Below the pieces are notes generated by a model. That model was not told where the DNA came from. It saw nothing but the letters and a program-made list of their open reading frames with translations, and did no database searches. Positions 18,926 to 28,754 of a stretch of DNA of 64,000 nucleotides are shown here, one piece after another. Source of the stretch: Paraburkholderia sp. C35 (GTDB lineage Bacteria > Pseudomonadota > Gammaproteobacteria > Burkholderiales > Burkholderiaceae); contig NZ_QBUY01000019.1 in assembly GCF_003121405.1 (NCBI RefSeq), positions 40,489 through 104,488 of the forward strand. The letters are read 5' to 3'. How positions within the stretch are numbered: the stretch's first letter is position 1; each line of letters begins with the position of its first letter. The position numbers and the translations under genes are program-made.

Positions 18926-20266
18926 TCAGATGTGGAAAAGCTGCGCGACGACGGTCGCGCCGAGGAACGTGCCTGCGTTGGCAACGAACGAAACGAGCAC
19001 GATGCGCCATCCCAGCCGGCGGAACGCGGGCAGGTCTTTCGCAATCGACAGACCGGCAAAGGCCAGCATCGGCGTGGTCACGCCAAGAAAGTCGTTGCGC
19101 GCGCTCAGATCGGCCAGTTGTGCGCCCCAGGGACACCCCGGCGACGTCGCGTACATTGCAGCAAACGAGACCCAGCACACCGCCGGAATCTTGCGGCCTG
19201 TCAGCGTGGAAAGCGCGTCGCCGACGACGACGGCCAGCAGCATGATCAACATGCCCGGCAGTCCCGCCAGCGGCGTCGTTCCGTGCGCCATCCAGTCGCA
19301 TACCAGCGCGAAGACGGCAGTGACGACCCATGCCAGCACCTTGCCGCCATAGCTGAGATGCGGCGCTTCCGTCTGCACGTCGCCGAGTTTGGGCCGGCTG
19401 GCTTCTGCTGCTTCGGACGCGTTCGATGCACTCGTCGTGCGGCCGATCAGCGGCTCGAGAATGCGATACCCGAACAATGCCATCGGCAACGAGATGAACA
19501 GCGTGAAGTAGGTCCCTACAGTCGTCGTGATCAGATTGCTCGCGGCCGCAAACGTCAGCACCGACTTCGCCATCTCAGGCGTCTGCTGCGCCGCGATCGC
19601 ACCCGAGGCCGCGGCCATCATGCTGCCCGACCCCACGCCCGAACCCATCGCCAGCGCAAGCGGATCGAAGATATTCAGACTCGCGACAAAGCCCGCGAAG
19701 ATGGCGATAAAGACCGCGCCGAAGATCGTCCCCGTGAGGTATTCCGCCAGCACGCCACGCCCTTCGGCCGAGTCCATCCCATACTTCTCGCCGATGATGG
19801 CGAGGCTCGGTTCACGCCCAACCGAAAACGTGGCGCCAATCGCTTCGCGCTTGATACCGAGCAGCAGCGCGAGCGGCAAGCCCAGCAGGATCGTGCCGAC
19901 AAAATGTCCCAGTTCCTGGAAGGCGAGCGCCCAGCCTGCGGACGCAAGCTTGGGCAACGCACTGCCGATCATCAACCCGAGCTTTGCAATGAAGAGCAGC
20001 AACGCGGGCTGCAGAATAGCGGCTGCGTAGAACTGCGTTTTCACGTCGAGGCGCGCGGCGCTGTTCGAGCGCGAACTGGCCACGCCGATTGCGGCACCTA
20101 GCAGCAACGCCCAGATCATCGGCAACAGGACCACCTTGCCCGGACCGATCTTGAACGTGAAAGATCCGATCAGTTCGGCAAGCAGAATGACGCCTGCGGC
20201 GAAGACAAGCAGCTTGGCCGTGCGCACGCCCTGGCCGCCGGATGATTGCATTGTTATGCTGTTCAT
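18926..20266 (-). CDS. DUF3100-type polytopic membrane protein, candidate transporter
   Basis: A 446-residue protein with at least 10 hydrophobic helices and a charged loop near residues 280-305. The sequence is rich in small-residue helix packing, such as GSGVGSGSMMAAASGAIAA. I assign it to DUF3100 from overall resemblance; proteins of this type commonly sit next to M20 amidohydrolases, as here. The likely role is import of the amide hydrolysed by the next gene (inference). It starts 61 nt after the aldehyde dehydrogenase stop and ends 10 nt before the hydrolase. Confidence 0.65.
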   Translation of the reverse strand: MNSITMQSSGGQGVRTAKLLVFAAGVILLAELIGSFTFKIGPGKVVLLPMIWALLLGAAIGVASSRSNSAARLDVKTQFYAAAILQPALLLFIAKLGLMIGSALPKLASAGWALAFQELGHFVGTILLGLPLALLLGIKREAIGATFSVGREPSLAIIGEKYGMDSAEGRGVLAEYLTGTIFGAVFIAIFAGFVASLNIFDPLALAMGSGVGSGSMMAAASGAIAAQQTPEMAKSVLTFAAASNLITTTVGTYFTLFISLPMALFGYRILEPLIGRTTSASNASEAAEASRPKLGDVQTEAPHLSYGGKVLAWVVTAVFALVCDWMAHGTTPLAGLPGMLIMLLAVVVGDALSTLTGRKIPAVCWVSFAAMYATSPGCPWGAQLADLSARNDFLGVTTPMLAFAGLSIAKDLPAFRRLGWRIVLVSFVANAGTFLGATVVAQLFHI

Positions 20267-20292
20267 GGGTCAGGTCTCCCCTGATTGACGAA

Positions 20293-20314
20293 CCTCCCCA
20301 GCAGAGCGGGGAGG
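20293..20314. other. Short GC hairpin in an operon gap
   Basis: CCTCCCC and GGGGAGG form a 7-bp stem around an 8-nt loop in the 61-nt gap between the aldehyde dehydrogenase stop and the DUF3100 start. There is no T-tract on either strand, so it is not an intrinsic terminator. It could attenuate or stabilise the message. Confidence 0.3.
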
Positions 20315-20327
20315 ATACCCTGCCGGT

Positions 20328-21836
20328 TTAAAGGTAGCCGAAGGCCGTGGGCGGTTCCTTCGCGGTTTCGACCCACACGCTCTTGGTCTGCGTGTATTCG
20401 TAGAGCGCTTCGACGCCGCTCGAACGTCCGTAACCGCTCAACCCGAAGCCACCGAACGGCGACGCCACGTTGATGGTCTTATAGCCGTTCACCCAGAACG
20501 TGCCTGCATCGACCTGCGCTGCCACGCGATGCGAGCGCGCCACATCGGTGGTCCACACGGCGCCGGCGAGGCCGAACTCGGTATCGTTGGCAATCGCAAT
20601 GGCTTCCTCTTCCGTATCGAACGGAATCGCTGCCACCACCGGCCCGAAGATTTCTTCGCGCGCCACGGCCATCTCGTTGGTGACGTTCGACAGCACCGTC
20701 GGCGCAACGAAGTAGCCGGCGTTCGAGCGTTCCTGCGAACCCGATGCAAGCGTGGCGCCCGCCGCCACGCCCTTGTCGATCATCGACATCACGTGCTCGT
20801 ACTGCCTGCGATTGTTGATCGGGCCGACTTCCGTGCTGTCGTCGAGCGGCTGGCCAACCTTGATTTTCCTGGCACCCGTGGCAACCATCGCGACGAATTC
20901 GTCGTAGACGCTGCGCTGCACGAGCAGGCGCGAACCCGCCACGCAGCTTTGACCCGCACCGGCGAAGATGGCAGCCTGCGCGGTGAGCGCCGCGCGCTTC
21001 AGATCAGCATCGCCGAAGATGATGTTGGCCGACTTGCCGCCCAGTTCGAGCACACAAGGCAGCACACGCTTTGCAGCCGCTTCGGCGATCCGCGCGCCCG
21101 TCGCCGGCGAGCCGACGAACACCACTTTCTTGATGGCCTTGTGCGCGATGGCCGACTGCGCGACAGTCTGTCCCAGACCCGCCAGCACGTTCACGAGGCC
21201 CTTTGGCGCACCCGCGCGCTCGCACAGCAGACCGATGACGATCGAGCTGGTCGGCGTCAGTTCGGACGGCTTCAGCAGCACGGCATTACCCATCGAAATC
21301 GCGGGCGCAACCTGCCAGCCGCACGTGAACACGGGCGCGTTCCACGGCGTGATCTGCAGCACGGTGCCTGCCGGCTCGCGACGCGTGTAGTTCAGATGCG
21401 AGGTCGGCACGGGAATCACTTCGCCATAAAACTTGTCGGCCCAGCCGCCGTAGTACTCGAACATCTCGGCGACCTTGGCGACTTCACCGCGGCAATCGCG
21501 GATCGGCTTGCCCGAACCGAGCGATTCCAGCCGCGCGAGGGCTTCCGCTTCCGCGCGCACCTGGCGGGCGATCTCGAACATCACTCGGCCGCGTGCTGCA
21601 TGCGTGAGCGCCCACCATTGTTTCTGCGCACGCACGGCAGCAGAGGCAGCCTGTTCGACGACGGCAGCGCCGCCGTCCCGATACGCGAGGCTTTCTTCGC
21701 CCGTCGCGGCATCGAAGAGTTGAATCGTTTCACCTGCGCCTTCAATCAGTTCACCACCGACATACGAACCAATGGTCTTTGCATGCGGGAAGAAATGCTG
21801 AAACGCTGCGAGAAGGGCTTCTGCGTTCTTGCTCAT
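20328..21836 (-). CDS. NAD(P)+-dependent aldehyde dehydrogenase
   Basis: A 502-residue ALDH-superfamily enzyme. The oxyanion Asn166 (PWNAP), general base Glu264 (ELGGKS) and nucleophile Cys298 (GQSC) are all present with family spacing. The C-terminal PFGGFGLSGYGR motif is also there. It oxidises an aldehyde to the acid. The start at 21836 (MSKNAEALL) is 27 nt after the stop of the upstream dehydrogenase, so it is in the same leftward operon. The substrate is unknown; the neighbours suggest a short-chain semialdehyde or an aldehyde released from the amide (inference). Confidence 0.92.
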   Translation of the reverse strand: MSKNAEALLAAFQHFFPHAKTIGSYVGGELIEGAGETIQLFDAATGEESLAYRDGGAAVVEQAASAAVRAQKQWWALTHAARGRVMFEIARQVRAEAEALARLESLGSGKPIRDCRGEVAKVAEMFEYYGGWADKFYGEVIPVPTSHLNYTRREPAGTVLQITPWNAPVFTCGWQVAPAISMGNAVLLKPSELTPTSSIVIGLLCERAGAPKGLVNVLAGLGQTVAQSAIAHKAIKKVVFVGSPATGARIAEAAAKRVLPCVLELGGKSANIIFGDADLKRAALTAQAAIFAGAGQSCVAGSRLLVQRSVYDEFVAMVATGARKIKVGQPLDDSTEVGPINNRRQYEHVMSMIDKGVAAGATLASGSQERSNAGYFVAPTVLSNVTNEMAVAREEIFGPVVAAIPFDTEEEAIAIANDTEFGLAGAVWTTDVARSHRVAAQVDAGTFWVNGYKTINVASPFGGFGLSGYGRSSGVEALYEYTQTKSVWVETAKEPPTAFGYL

Positions 21837-21863
21837 CTGAAATGGACTCCGGATAGCTGGCGA

Positions 21864-22733
21864 TTACTGTTTGTCGATGAACTGGACGATGCGGTTGAAG
21901 TCTTCTGCATCGCCGATGGAGTCCGTACTTGCGGCCCACAAGCGGCCTGCTTCCTTCGCGATCGGTGCCGTCGCCTTCGCGCTCTCGAGCAGCGCCATTG
22001 CAAGGCGCACGTCCTTTCGCATCAGCTTCATCGTGAATCCCGAGTCGAACTTGCCGTTGAAGATCCACGTCGGATAGTTCGTCAGCGTGGCGCTGTTCTT
22101 GCCCGAGCCGCCGTTGAGTGCCTCGACCAGCTTGTGCGGATCGACGCCGTTCGCTTCGGCGGCGCGCACGGCTTCGCTCGCGGCCAGCAGGTGAACGCCC
22201 GTCAGCATGTTGTTGATGATCTTGGTCACGTGACCCGCGCCGACGGGGCCGACGTGCACGCGTTTCGCGCTCATCACGGCGAGGATCGGCTCGACGGCTG
22301 CAACGTCTGCGTCCGAGCCGCCCAGCACCATCGTCATCGTCGCAGTCGCCGCGCCCTTGGGGCCGCCGCTGACGGGACCATCGACGAAACCCACCTCGCG
22401 CGCCGCGAGTGCGGCTGCGACCTTACGCGTGCTGGCCGGCTCGGCCGTCGTCGTATCCACGACGATCAGGCCCGGCTTCGCACTGGCGGCGACGCCGCCC
22501 TCGCCGAGCACGACCTGCTCGACGATATCGGAAGTCGGCAGCGAGAGAATCAGCACGTCGGCATCGCGCGTGATGTCCGCGATAGAAACGCGTGCCTGCA
22601 CGCCTTCTTCCTGCAGCTTGTCTGCCACGCCGGGCGCGGCGTCGAAGCCGAGCACATTGAAACCGCCGCGCTTGAGCGAGAGCGCCATTCCGCGCCCCAT
22701 ATTGCCCAGACCGATTACACCCACCGTCTTCAT
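21864..22733 (-). CDS. 3-hydroxyisobutyrate-dehydrogenase-family NAD(P) oxidoreductase
   Basis: A 289-residue beta-hydroxyacid dehydrogenase. GLGNMG at residues 8-13 is the Rossmann motif. DGPVSGGPKGA at 118-128 is the substrate-binding signature. The catalytic Lys is Lys171 in GHVTKIINN. It reversibly oxidises a 3-hydroxyacid such as 3-hydroxyisobutyrate or tartronate. It is the first gene of the four-gene leftward operon and faces the LysR gene across 151 nt that contain the 17-bp palindrome. Confidence 0.9.
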   Translation of the reverse strand: MKTVGVIGLGNMGRGMALSLKRGGFNVLGFDAAPGVADKLQEEGVQARVSIADITRDADVLILSLPTSDIVEQVVLGEGGVAASAKPGLIVVDTTTAEPASTRKVAAALAAREVGFVDGPVSGGPKGAATATMTMVLGGSDADVAAVEPILAVMSAKRVHVGPVGAGHVTKIINNMLTGVHLLAASEAVRAAEANGVDPHKLVEALNGGSGKNSATLTNYPTWIFNGKFDSGFTMKLMRKDVRLAMALLESAKATAPIAKEAGRLWAASTDSIGDAEDFNRIVQFIDKQ

Positions 22734-22856
22734 GTATCTAGCTCCGTGTCTCTTGAAGTCTCAGTTCGCAGCGTGGCTGGTGCCACGGTTTCGACTGGCT
22801 GGCTTCCATACTGGACTTTCGAAAACCTATAATCAATAAACGCCAATTTGCGGAGC

Positions 22857-22873
22857 GTTCTAAAATTTAGAAC
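22857..22873. promoter_or_regulatory. Perfect 17-bp palindrome, candidate LysR operator
   Basis: GTTCTAAAATTTAGAAC is two perfect 8-bp arms around a single A. It fits the T-N11-A rule of LysR boxes (T at 22859, A at 22871). It ends 11 nt before the lysR ATG and lies in the divergent region of the dehydrogenase operon, suggesting autorepression plus activation of the operon. Confidence 0.75.
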
Positions 22874-22884
22874 AGTGAGATGTC

Positions 22885-23796
22885 ATGGCAGAAAGTCTGA
22901 CGGAGAGCAGGATTGTCTATTTCTACGAAGCCGTGCGCTTCGGCAGCATTCGCGCGGCGGCAGACTGGCTGAACGTCGCGCCTTCGGCCGTGAGCCGGCA
23001 GATCGGCTTGCTGGAGCGCGAACTCGATGCCGCGCTGGTCGAGCGGCATGCGCGCGGCGTGAAGCCGACGGAGGCGGGTCAGTACGTGATCGAGTATTAC
23101 CGCGAGCAGATGGCGCACAAGGACGATCTCCTCAGCCGCCTGCAGGAACTGCGCGGCCTGCGCACGGGGAACGTCAACGTCGTGCTCGGCGAGGGGTTCG
23201 TGTCCGACATGCTGGGCGGCCCGATGCACCTGTTTTGCAAACAGTATCCGGGCATCAAGGTCAATCTCGACCTCGCCGGCACGAACGAGGTGATGCGCAA
23301 GATTACCGAGGACGAAGGCGATATCGGGCTGGTCTATAACCCGCCGCCAGAACCCAAGATCGTGTCACGCGCGTCGCGCATGCAGCCGTTGATGGCCATC
23401 GTCGGACCGGGCTTTCCGCGCGCGCAGCGCGAAAAAACAATGACGGTGCGAGAACTGGCGTCCTTTCCGCTGGCGACCGCCCATCCGTCGTTCGGCATCA
23501 CACAGATGCTCGAAGCCGTCGAGTTTGCCGAAAAGATACGTCTGAACCCCATCGTCACGACCAACTCGATCGCCATCCTCAAGCAGTTCGTCAAATCGGG
23601 GCTGGGCATTGCCTGTTTGCCGGCGTTTTCCGTCACCACGGAGATGGACGCGGGCGAACTCTTCGCGGTTCCAATCGATCATCCGTTGCTCAAGAACGCG
23701 GAGGCGCATCTCGTGACGCGCGTTGGCCGGAAGCTGTCGATTGCATCGAACAGGTTGCTTCAGTTGATGCATTCGCAGATGCGTGCGTTTCGATAG
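22885..23796 (+). CDS. LysR-family transcriptional regulator
   Basis: A 303-residue LTTR. The N-terminal winged helix (about residues 8-66) contains SIRAAADWLNVAPSAVSRQI. The C-terminal periplasmic-binding-protein-like effector domain starts near residue 95. It is divergent from the dehydrogenase/ALDH/DUF3100/amidohydrolase operon and is its probable regulator. The palindrome at 22857-22873 covers the expected ribosome-binding and promoter region, so negative autoregulation is likely. The co-inducer is unknown. Confidence 0.9.
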   Translation: MAESLTESRIVYFYEAVRFGSIRAAADWLNVAPSAVSRQIGLLERELDAALVERHARGVKPTEAGQYVIEYYREQMAHKDDLLSRLQELRGLRTGNVNVVLGEGFVSDMLGGPMHLFCKQYPGIKVNLDLAGTNEVMRKITEDEGDIGLVYNPPPEPKIVSRASRMQPLMAIVGPGFPRAQREKTMTVRELASFPLATAHPSFGITQMLEAVEFAEKIRLNPIVTTNSIAILKQFVKSGLGIACLPAFSVTTEMDAGELFAVPIDHPLLKNAEAHLVTRVGRKLSIASNRLLQLMHSQMRAFR

Positions 23797-23855
23797 GTGT
23801 CAGGCGCAGTAAGACTGCGAGGAGGCTCAAGACTTCCAACCCTCCCGGCACTCGA

Positions 23856-24635
23856 CTATTCAACCACGATGACCGGTTTGCCACTTTGCCTTTTTAATCT
23901 CCCCGGCAAATCGATCATGATCAAATACGTACGCACAAGTACACCCGTGAACCACAAGGATACGGGCATGCCAAGGATAGCCATGAAAAGCAGCACACCG
24001 TTTGCGCCGAATGTCTCGGACAAGAGCCGGCTCAGGATCAGATAGAACGGCGCAATTCCCATCACGACATACATCAGGATCTTGGGGAACGGCGAGCGTT
24101 CACTGTTGAAGCGCTCATACAACTTCATCGCCTGAGCAATGCTGTAGGTGTACCGCTCACCCTCATCGACAAACGTCTTCGCGACGAACGGTGTCTTCTC
24201 GATCGTGTGCCGCACACTCACACGTGCCATCACAACCCAGTATGCCGTCAGCGCGATCCCGCCCAGCAAGCCAGGCCATCGTATGAAAGCGGGCATCGGC
24301 GAGAACACGAAATAGATGAAGTAGCCGAAGACGCCAAAAAAATAGTAAATGACGAAGAATCCAAAGGACGTTACGAGGCCGAATGCTCTCAGCGAGTTCG
24401 TGCCGCGAGTAGCGAAAGCGACGAGAAGCGGTCCGCCGCAACATAGCACAGCGGTCAGCACGCTGATGATCCAGGGCCAGTTTGAAATTGGCGGGTCGCC
24501 CGAATAGATTGCCCATGCGAGGCCCGTCGCCAACAACGTTATGCCCGGTGCGAGACGTGCTGTTCTTTTCGCCGCGTCCCAAACCTGATCAGGTTCGGCG
24601 TGGTTGAGATGCTTGATCGATTGCGTGCGCGGCAT
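23856..24635 (-). CDS. Polytopic membrane protein, candidate immunity to the adjacent pore-forming effector
   Basis: A 259-residue protein that I do not recognise by family. Hydrophobic helices are visible at about residues 29-45, 54-76, 83-112, 120-140, 184-204 and 212-240. There is no signal peptide and the ends are polar. It starts 28 nt after the stop of the gene for a large protein with two long membrane segments that itself overlaps vgrG1. Inner-membrane immunity proteins encoded behind effectors are the rule for pore-forming type VI toxins, which is the basis for the call. An accessory role is possible. Confidence 0.55.
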   Translation of the reverse strand: MPRTQSIKHLNHAEPDQVWDAAKRTARLAPGITLLATGLAWAIYSGDPPISNWPWIISVLTAVLCCGGPLLVAFATRGTNSLRAFGLVTSFGFFVIYYFFGVFGYFIYFVFSPMPAFIRWPGLLGGIALTAYWVVMARVSVRHTIEKTPFVAKTFVDEGERYTYSIAQAMKLYERFNSERSPFPKILMYVVMGIAPFYLILSRLLSETFGANGVLLFMAILGMPVSLWFTGVLVRTYLIMIDLPGRLKRQSGKPVIVVE

Positions 24636-24663
24636 TGAATTCAGGTCAGAAGATCATGGGCCG

Positions 24664-26079
24664 TCAAGGCATATACATCAGCGGATACGAATCGTAGTCT
24701 TTGGGCATCGACTTTGCCAGATACTCCGCAGCGTGTTTGACTGATTCTCCGATGGATCGAAACCATGAGGTGACATGTTCGGTCGCATGGACCCGCTTGT
24801 CGATCAAGTCAAGACCATAGCCCACACCGACGGCTACCGCGATCGTACCAATCACGATAAGCCCCACGGGCAGCGCGACGCCTGCCGCCAATCCCACTAC
24901 CAGGCCAACCGCCACCGAGGCTATCGCAGCGCTCAGGCCTGCCTTAGCGAGGTCCATGCCGATCTTTCCGAGCAGATCGGCAAAGTCCTTCTTGCGCTTG
25001 CCGTCCGGCCCGATCTGTTCGTAATCGTGCAACCATTCGGCGACATCCAGTGTTACCGTGAAAATCAGCGCGATCAGTCCGGCTTTCTTGAATGCGCCCT
25101 TCGAACTTTCCCATGCAGCAGCAGCCCCGGACTCGACCGTGCCCGCGCCACCTGCAATGGTCAACACCTTCTCGTGTTTCACGCCATAACGCGCGGCCGT
25201 CACGAGTTTGCGCAAGCGCGGATTGCCAGTGAACACGACATACCAGCGTTCACCCGCGTTCTTATGCACGATCTTCATCAACCTGAATCGTTCGAAGAAT
25301 AGTTCCTTGATCCATTCCTTGTTGTCGCTGAGAAATGCCGACGCACCGAAGAGTTGAGCGATGAGCCAATTGCGCGTGGCGATCTTGTTCGTGTCGAGCG
25401 CCGTTTCGTCGCCACCGCCCGCCGCAATACCGTCGAGCACTTCCTGAGGAAACGAGTGCTTGTCGACTTCGGCGACATGCGCGTGCTGCGTCGGCTCCTG
25501 CACGGTACCGGCCGCGAGCTTGACCGGCACGGGACACGTCCATTGCCCCTGTGCAAGCTGCGGATCCAACGGTTGCGGCGCACGCAAATAGTCCGGCATC
25601 GCGAGCTGTGGATAGGAAAGCAAAGACGGCACCCTTGGGTTCGTAGCCGGTGCCGCTGCGATCGGCTGCTGGCGTACCGGATTTAAACCAATGGCGATGA
25701 TGATGGGTTCGGGCTTTGCTTTGGGATCGGGATTATCGCCGACCAGGCCGAACTGAAGCATCGAATAGCGTTGCAGCACTTTCCCGTTCTGCTTGAGTAA
25801 CAGTTCGCCCTTGAACGCGCGGCTAATCCAGACGTGATAACGCTGTCCGTCCATGAACTGCCCCTGTTGGACGCGCTTTTTTTTCGCCACGTCGTAGATC
25901 CAGTCATCCGCTGCTTCAATCGTGTAGGCCGCGCCTTTGTTGATGTGCAGTTCGAAGATAACATCGCGATGCTTCCGCAATAGCACGGTGACATCGGTTT
26001 CTGCCCAGCATTCCACGGGTTCTCCCGGCAAATCGATGCAGACCTTGTGTTCAATCATGGGGCGATTGCCCATCGTCAT
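24664..26079 (-). CDS. Putative type VI secretion pore-forming effector
   Basis: A 471-residue protein with no signal peptide. Residues 1-110 look beta-rich and may bind the VgrG tip. A Pro-rich linker follows (about 115-175), then a helical region. Two long hydrophobic segments lie at about 333-350 and 382-422; the second is a Gly/Ala zipper (GLVVGLAAGVALPVG) able to span the membrane as a hairpin. An amphipathic tail ends the protein. Its ATG overlaps the vgrG1 stop as ATGA, so translation is coupled to that gene. Position, architecture and the membrane-protein partner suggest a membrane-depolarising toxin; no family match is claimed. Confidence 0.6.
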   Translation of the reverse strand: MTMGNRPMIEHKVCIDLPGEPVECWAETDVTVLLRKHRDVIFELHINKGAAYTIEAADDWIYDVAKKKRVQQGQFMDGQRYHVWISRAFKGELLLKQNGKVLQRYSMLQFGLVGDNPDPKAKPEPIIIAIGLNPVRQQPIAAAPATNPRVPSLLSYPQLAMPDYLRAPQPLDPQLAQGQWTCPVPVKLAAGTVQEPTQHAHVAEVDKHSFPQEVLDGIAAGGGDETALDTNKIATRNWLIAQLFGASAFLSDNKEWIKELFFERFRLMKIVHKNAGERWYVVFTGNPRLRKLVTAARYGVKHEKVLTIAGGAGTVESGAAAAWESSKGAFKKAGLIALIFTVTLDVAEWLHDYEQIGPDGKRKKDFADLLGKIGMDLAKAGLSAAIASVAVGLVVGLAAGVALPVGLIVIGTIAVAVGVGYGLDLIDKRVHATEHVTSWFRSIGESVKHAAEYLAKSMPKDYDSYPLMYMP

Positions 26080-28754
26080 ACTCCGCTGCGTTTGATCTGA
26101 TCGGCGACGAAGCGTCCGAAGTCGATGCCTTTCAGTTCACCCTTGCCCTCGCCGTCGAGTACCAGGTTGTGCACCGCGCCGTCCTCGGACATCAGCTTGA
26201 TCGCTTCACCCTGTGGGACATTGCCGTCCGCGTCTACATACCGGATACGCATGTCGGCCTTTTTGCCTTCCATATTCAAAGTGTGGCTTAGGCTCGTCGG
26301 ACCACTGAACGCATGCTGTGCCCCCTTGATGTCGATGGTGCCAAGCGCGTGAATTTCGATGTTGCCGTCCTTGATGCGGATGTATGCGCCACCCGATGTC
26401 AGCAGAAGTTCCTGCTTCGCAGAGGCCTCGATCTGGCCCGTTGCCGACAGGATTTTCAGCGATTTCTGCGCGGTAATCTCGACGTTGTCTGACTGCGCCT
26501 GCACCTCGACTTTGCCCTTCGCAGCAAACAGTTTCATTCCGGCACTCTGGACAAACAGGCTGATCTTTTCGCCAACACTCGCGATCAGCGACTTACCCGC
26601 GGCGATATGCGTGCTCTGTCCGCTGACGAGTGTCGTATGCTTTGTTGAAGCGAAATGCGCGGACTGCTGGGTCGACATCGCGAGCCCTGCCGGCGTCGCG
26701 AACAGCATGATCGGCTCCTTGAACACGTTCGCGCTGCCCGTGCCGCCACCTGCTGTATTGCCGCCGCTGCTGCTCGGGCCGGCAACGCTATTCTGAGTTG
26801 CTTGGCTGAATGCTTGGAGCGCATCCTTGCCTTGTTTCAGCGACTCTGCCTGATGCATCTCGCTCACCGACGACATCGTATCAATGACGCCGCACGAACT
26901 ATCCAACTGCAAGCGCGCCGCGCTTGCGTCGAGCGGCTGGCTTGCCGCGCCACTCGACGGATGCGTCGACACATACAAACCCTGTGACGCACGCATCGCG
27001 CCATACGCATCAGACTTCAGATCAAAGCCGCTGCCGAGATACGCACCCCGCGTATTGCCGTTCTGTGCGACCAGATAGCCCAATTGGAGAAACGAATCTG
27101 CGCTGCTGCTGTAAAGCTGCAAGCGGTTCTGCCCTGTCGCATCATCCATCACCAACTGGTTGTAGCCGCTCCCCTGGTACTCCTTCGAACGGTAACCCGA
27201 AAGAATGCCATTCGAATGCCACTGGGGGGTTTGCGCGCCGTTATAGACACGCCCCGTCACGACAGGCCGGTCGCAGTCGCCGTCAAGCCAGTTGACCACC
27301 ACTTCCTCGCCGATGCGCGGCACGTGCACGCTGCCATAGCCGCCGCCCGTATCCGACATCGCCACTCGCACCCAGCACGATGCGTTCTCGTCGCCCGGGT
27401 TCAACCGATCCCAGTGAAAACGCACCTTGATGCGGTTCAGCTCATCGGTATAGACCTCTTCATTTGCCGGGCCAACGACGGTTGCCGTCTGCACACCAAT
27501 TTCCGGTCTCGAATGGACGAACGGGCACCGATACGGAATGATCTTGCGTTGCGCCTCGACGCGCGCCATGAAAAATCCTTCACTGCCATCGGTGCCCGTC
27601 ACCAACAGCGACTTAGTGCCATGTTGCGCGCGCGCCGCCGCGATCACGCTGTTCAGGCTGTGCGGGAAATCAGTCGTACCCGCTGAGACTGGCAGGTTGT
27701 TCTCAATCACCCATTCCACGGCGATCACCGCGAACTGACGCTCCTGTTCACCGCCCGCACTGTGCTCAGGGTGGTTCGACAGTTCGAACCAGCGGCCCGT
27801 ATCGATGCCACGCACAGCACCCACGCCAACAAAGCGGCGCGCACGCGATTCCCACTCCTCCATGCGCACTTTCGACAGATGATCGCCGCGATCCTGTGCA
27901 CCGTATGTGTAAGCTCCCGTGTATTCGTAGACCTCGGCCTGAGCTGGCAGATCACCTTGCGTGGTCATCGTCGGCAGCGACGTGCCCTTCGGATTCGCCG
28001 TGCTTGCCGGCGACTTGTAATCAAACGTGCGCGTGGTGAGCGTCGTGCTTTGAAGCGTGCGTGTGCTGCTCCATTGCACGAACGCTTCGGTTTCGCTGTT
28101 CGTACCGGAGCGATAGAAGTTCACCGTTTGCGGCGTCATGGGTTTCAGCGCGCCGATATCGTCGGTAATGACGAGTGTGTGCGATTTACCGTCGTCGGCT
28201 TGTTCGATATAGCTGAAGAGGCCTTCGGCCTCCATCAGCCGGTGACAGAAATTCCAGTCGCTTTCGTATTGCACGCAAAATGAGCGCTGCGCGAGCGGCT
28301 GGGTCAACGCAAAGCGAAATGCGCCCTGCGCCTGCGGATGAGCGTTGAATACGTCGGCGAGAATGGCGTCAGCAGTTTTATCCTGCCAGATGCGTGCATC
28401 CTCTCTGAAACGCAGAAAATGCAACCAGGTAGCGAAGCCGAGCTGCTAACTGGTCAGCGCGCTGTCGGAACCAAGGCGCCGCGCCGTATGCACATAACCG
28501 TGATGAGGAAGATAAGTTCGGTCGCCCTGCTGGATCCAGAGCGTAACAGGCTGTGCAATAAGCGATTTAAGTTCGATGCCGTTGCGCGTTGAGACGACGT
28601 CGACGGTAAAGACGCTATCGCGACCCAGCGCTGCGTGGCCGAGCGCGCGCTGCGGCAGCAACACATTGGTACCCAGCGGGGTGTCCAGCCTGAGCAGCCG
28701 GTCGTTCTGCATGACTTCGTCCGACAGCGCTCCGATTATGTCCTGCGCCCCCAT
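26076..28754 (-). pseudogene. vgrG: vgrG1, type VI spike protein interrupted by an in-frame amber codon
   Basis: An 892-codon VgrG frame broken by one TAG at 28446-28448 (codon 103). The other vgrG in this window has TAT (Tyr) at the same place in the matching context ALTSYQIG. On either side the frame is intact: a gp27-like N-terminal domain, a gp5 OB fold (RIGEEVVVNWLDGDCDRPVV) and a DUF2345-type repeat needle (about residues 690-800). A short C-terminal extension differs from vgrG2 and presumably carries the downstream effector. The start at 28754 has AGAGG upstream. It may be a pseudogene, a recent mutation, a read-through gene or a sequence error. Confidence 0.85.

Noticed and set aside
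20293..20314. A hairpin as transcription terminator
   Set aside because: It lacks a T-tract and lies inside a tightly spaced operon.
20529..22832. A 767-codon plus-strand frame
   Set aside because: It is antisense to the aldehyde dehydrogenase and hydroxyacid dehydrogenase, both with full catalytic motifs. Its composition is shadow-like.
28454..28666. A separate 70-codon gene near the vgrG1 5-prime end
   Set aside because: It is in another frame under the VgrG N-terminal domain, so it is a shadow.
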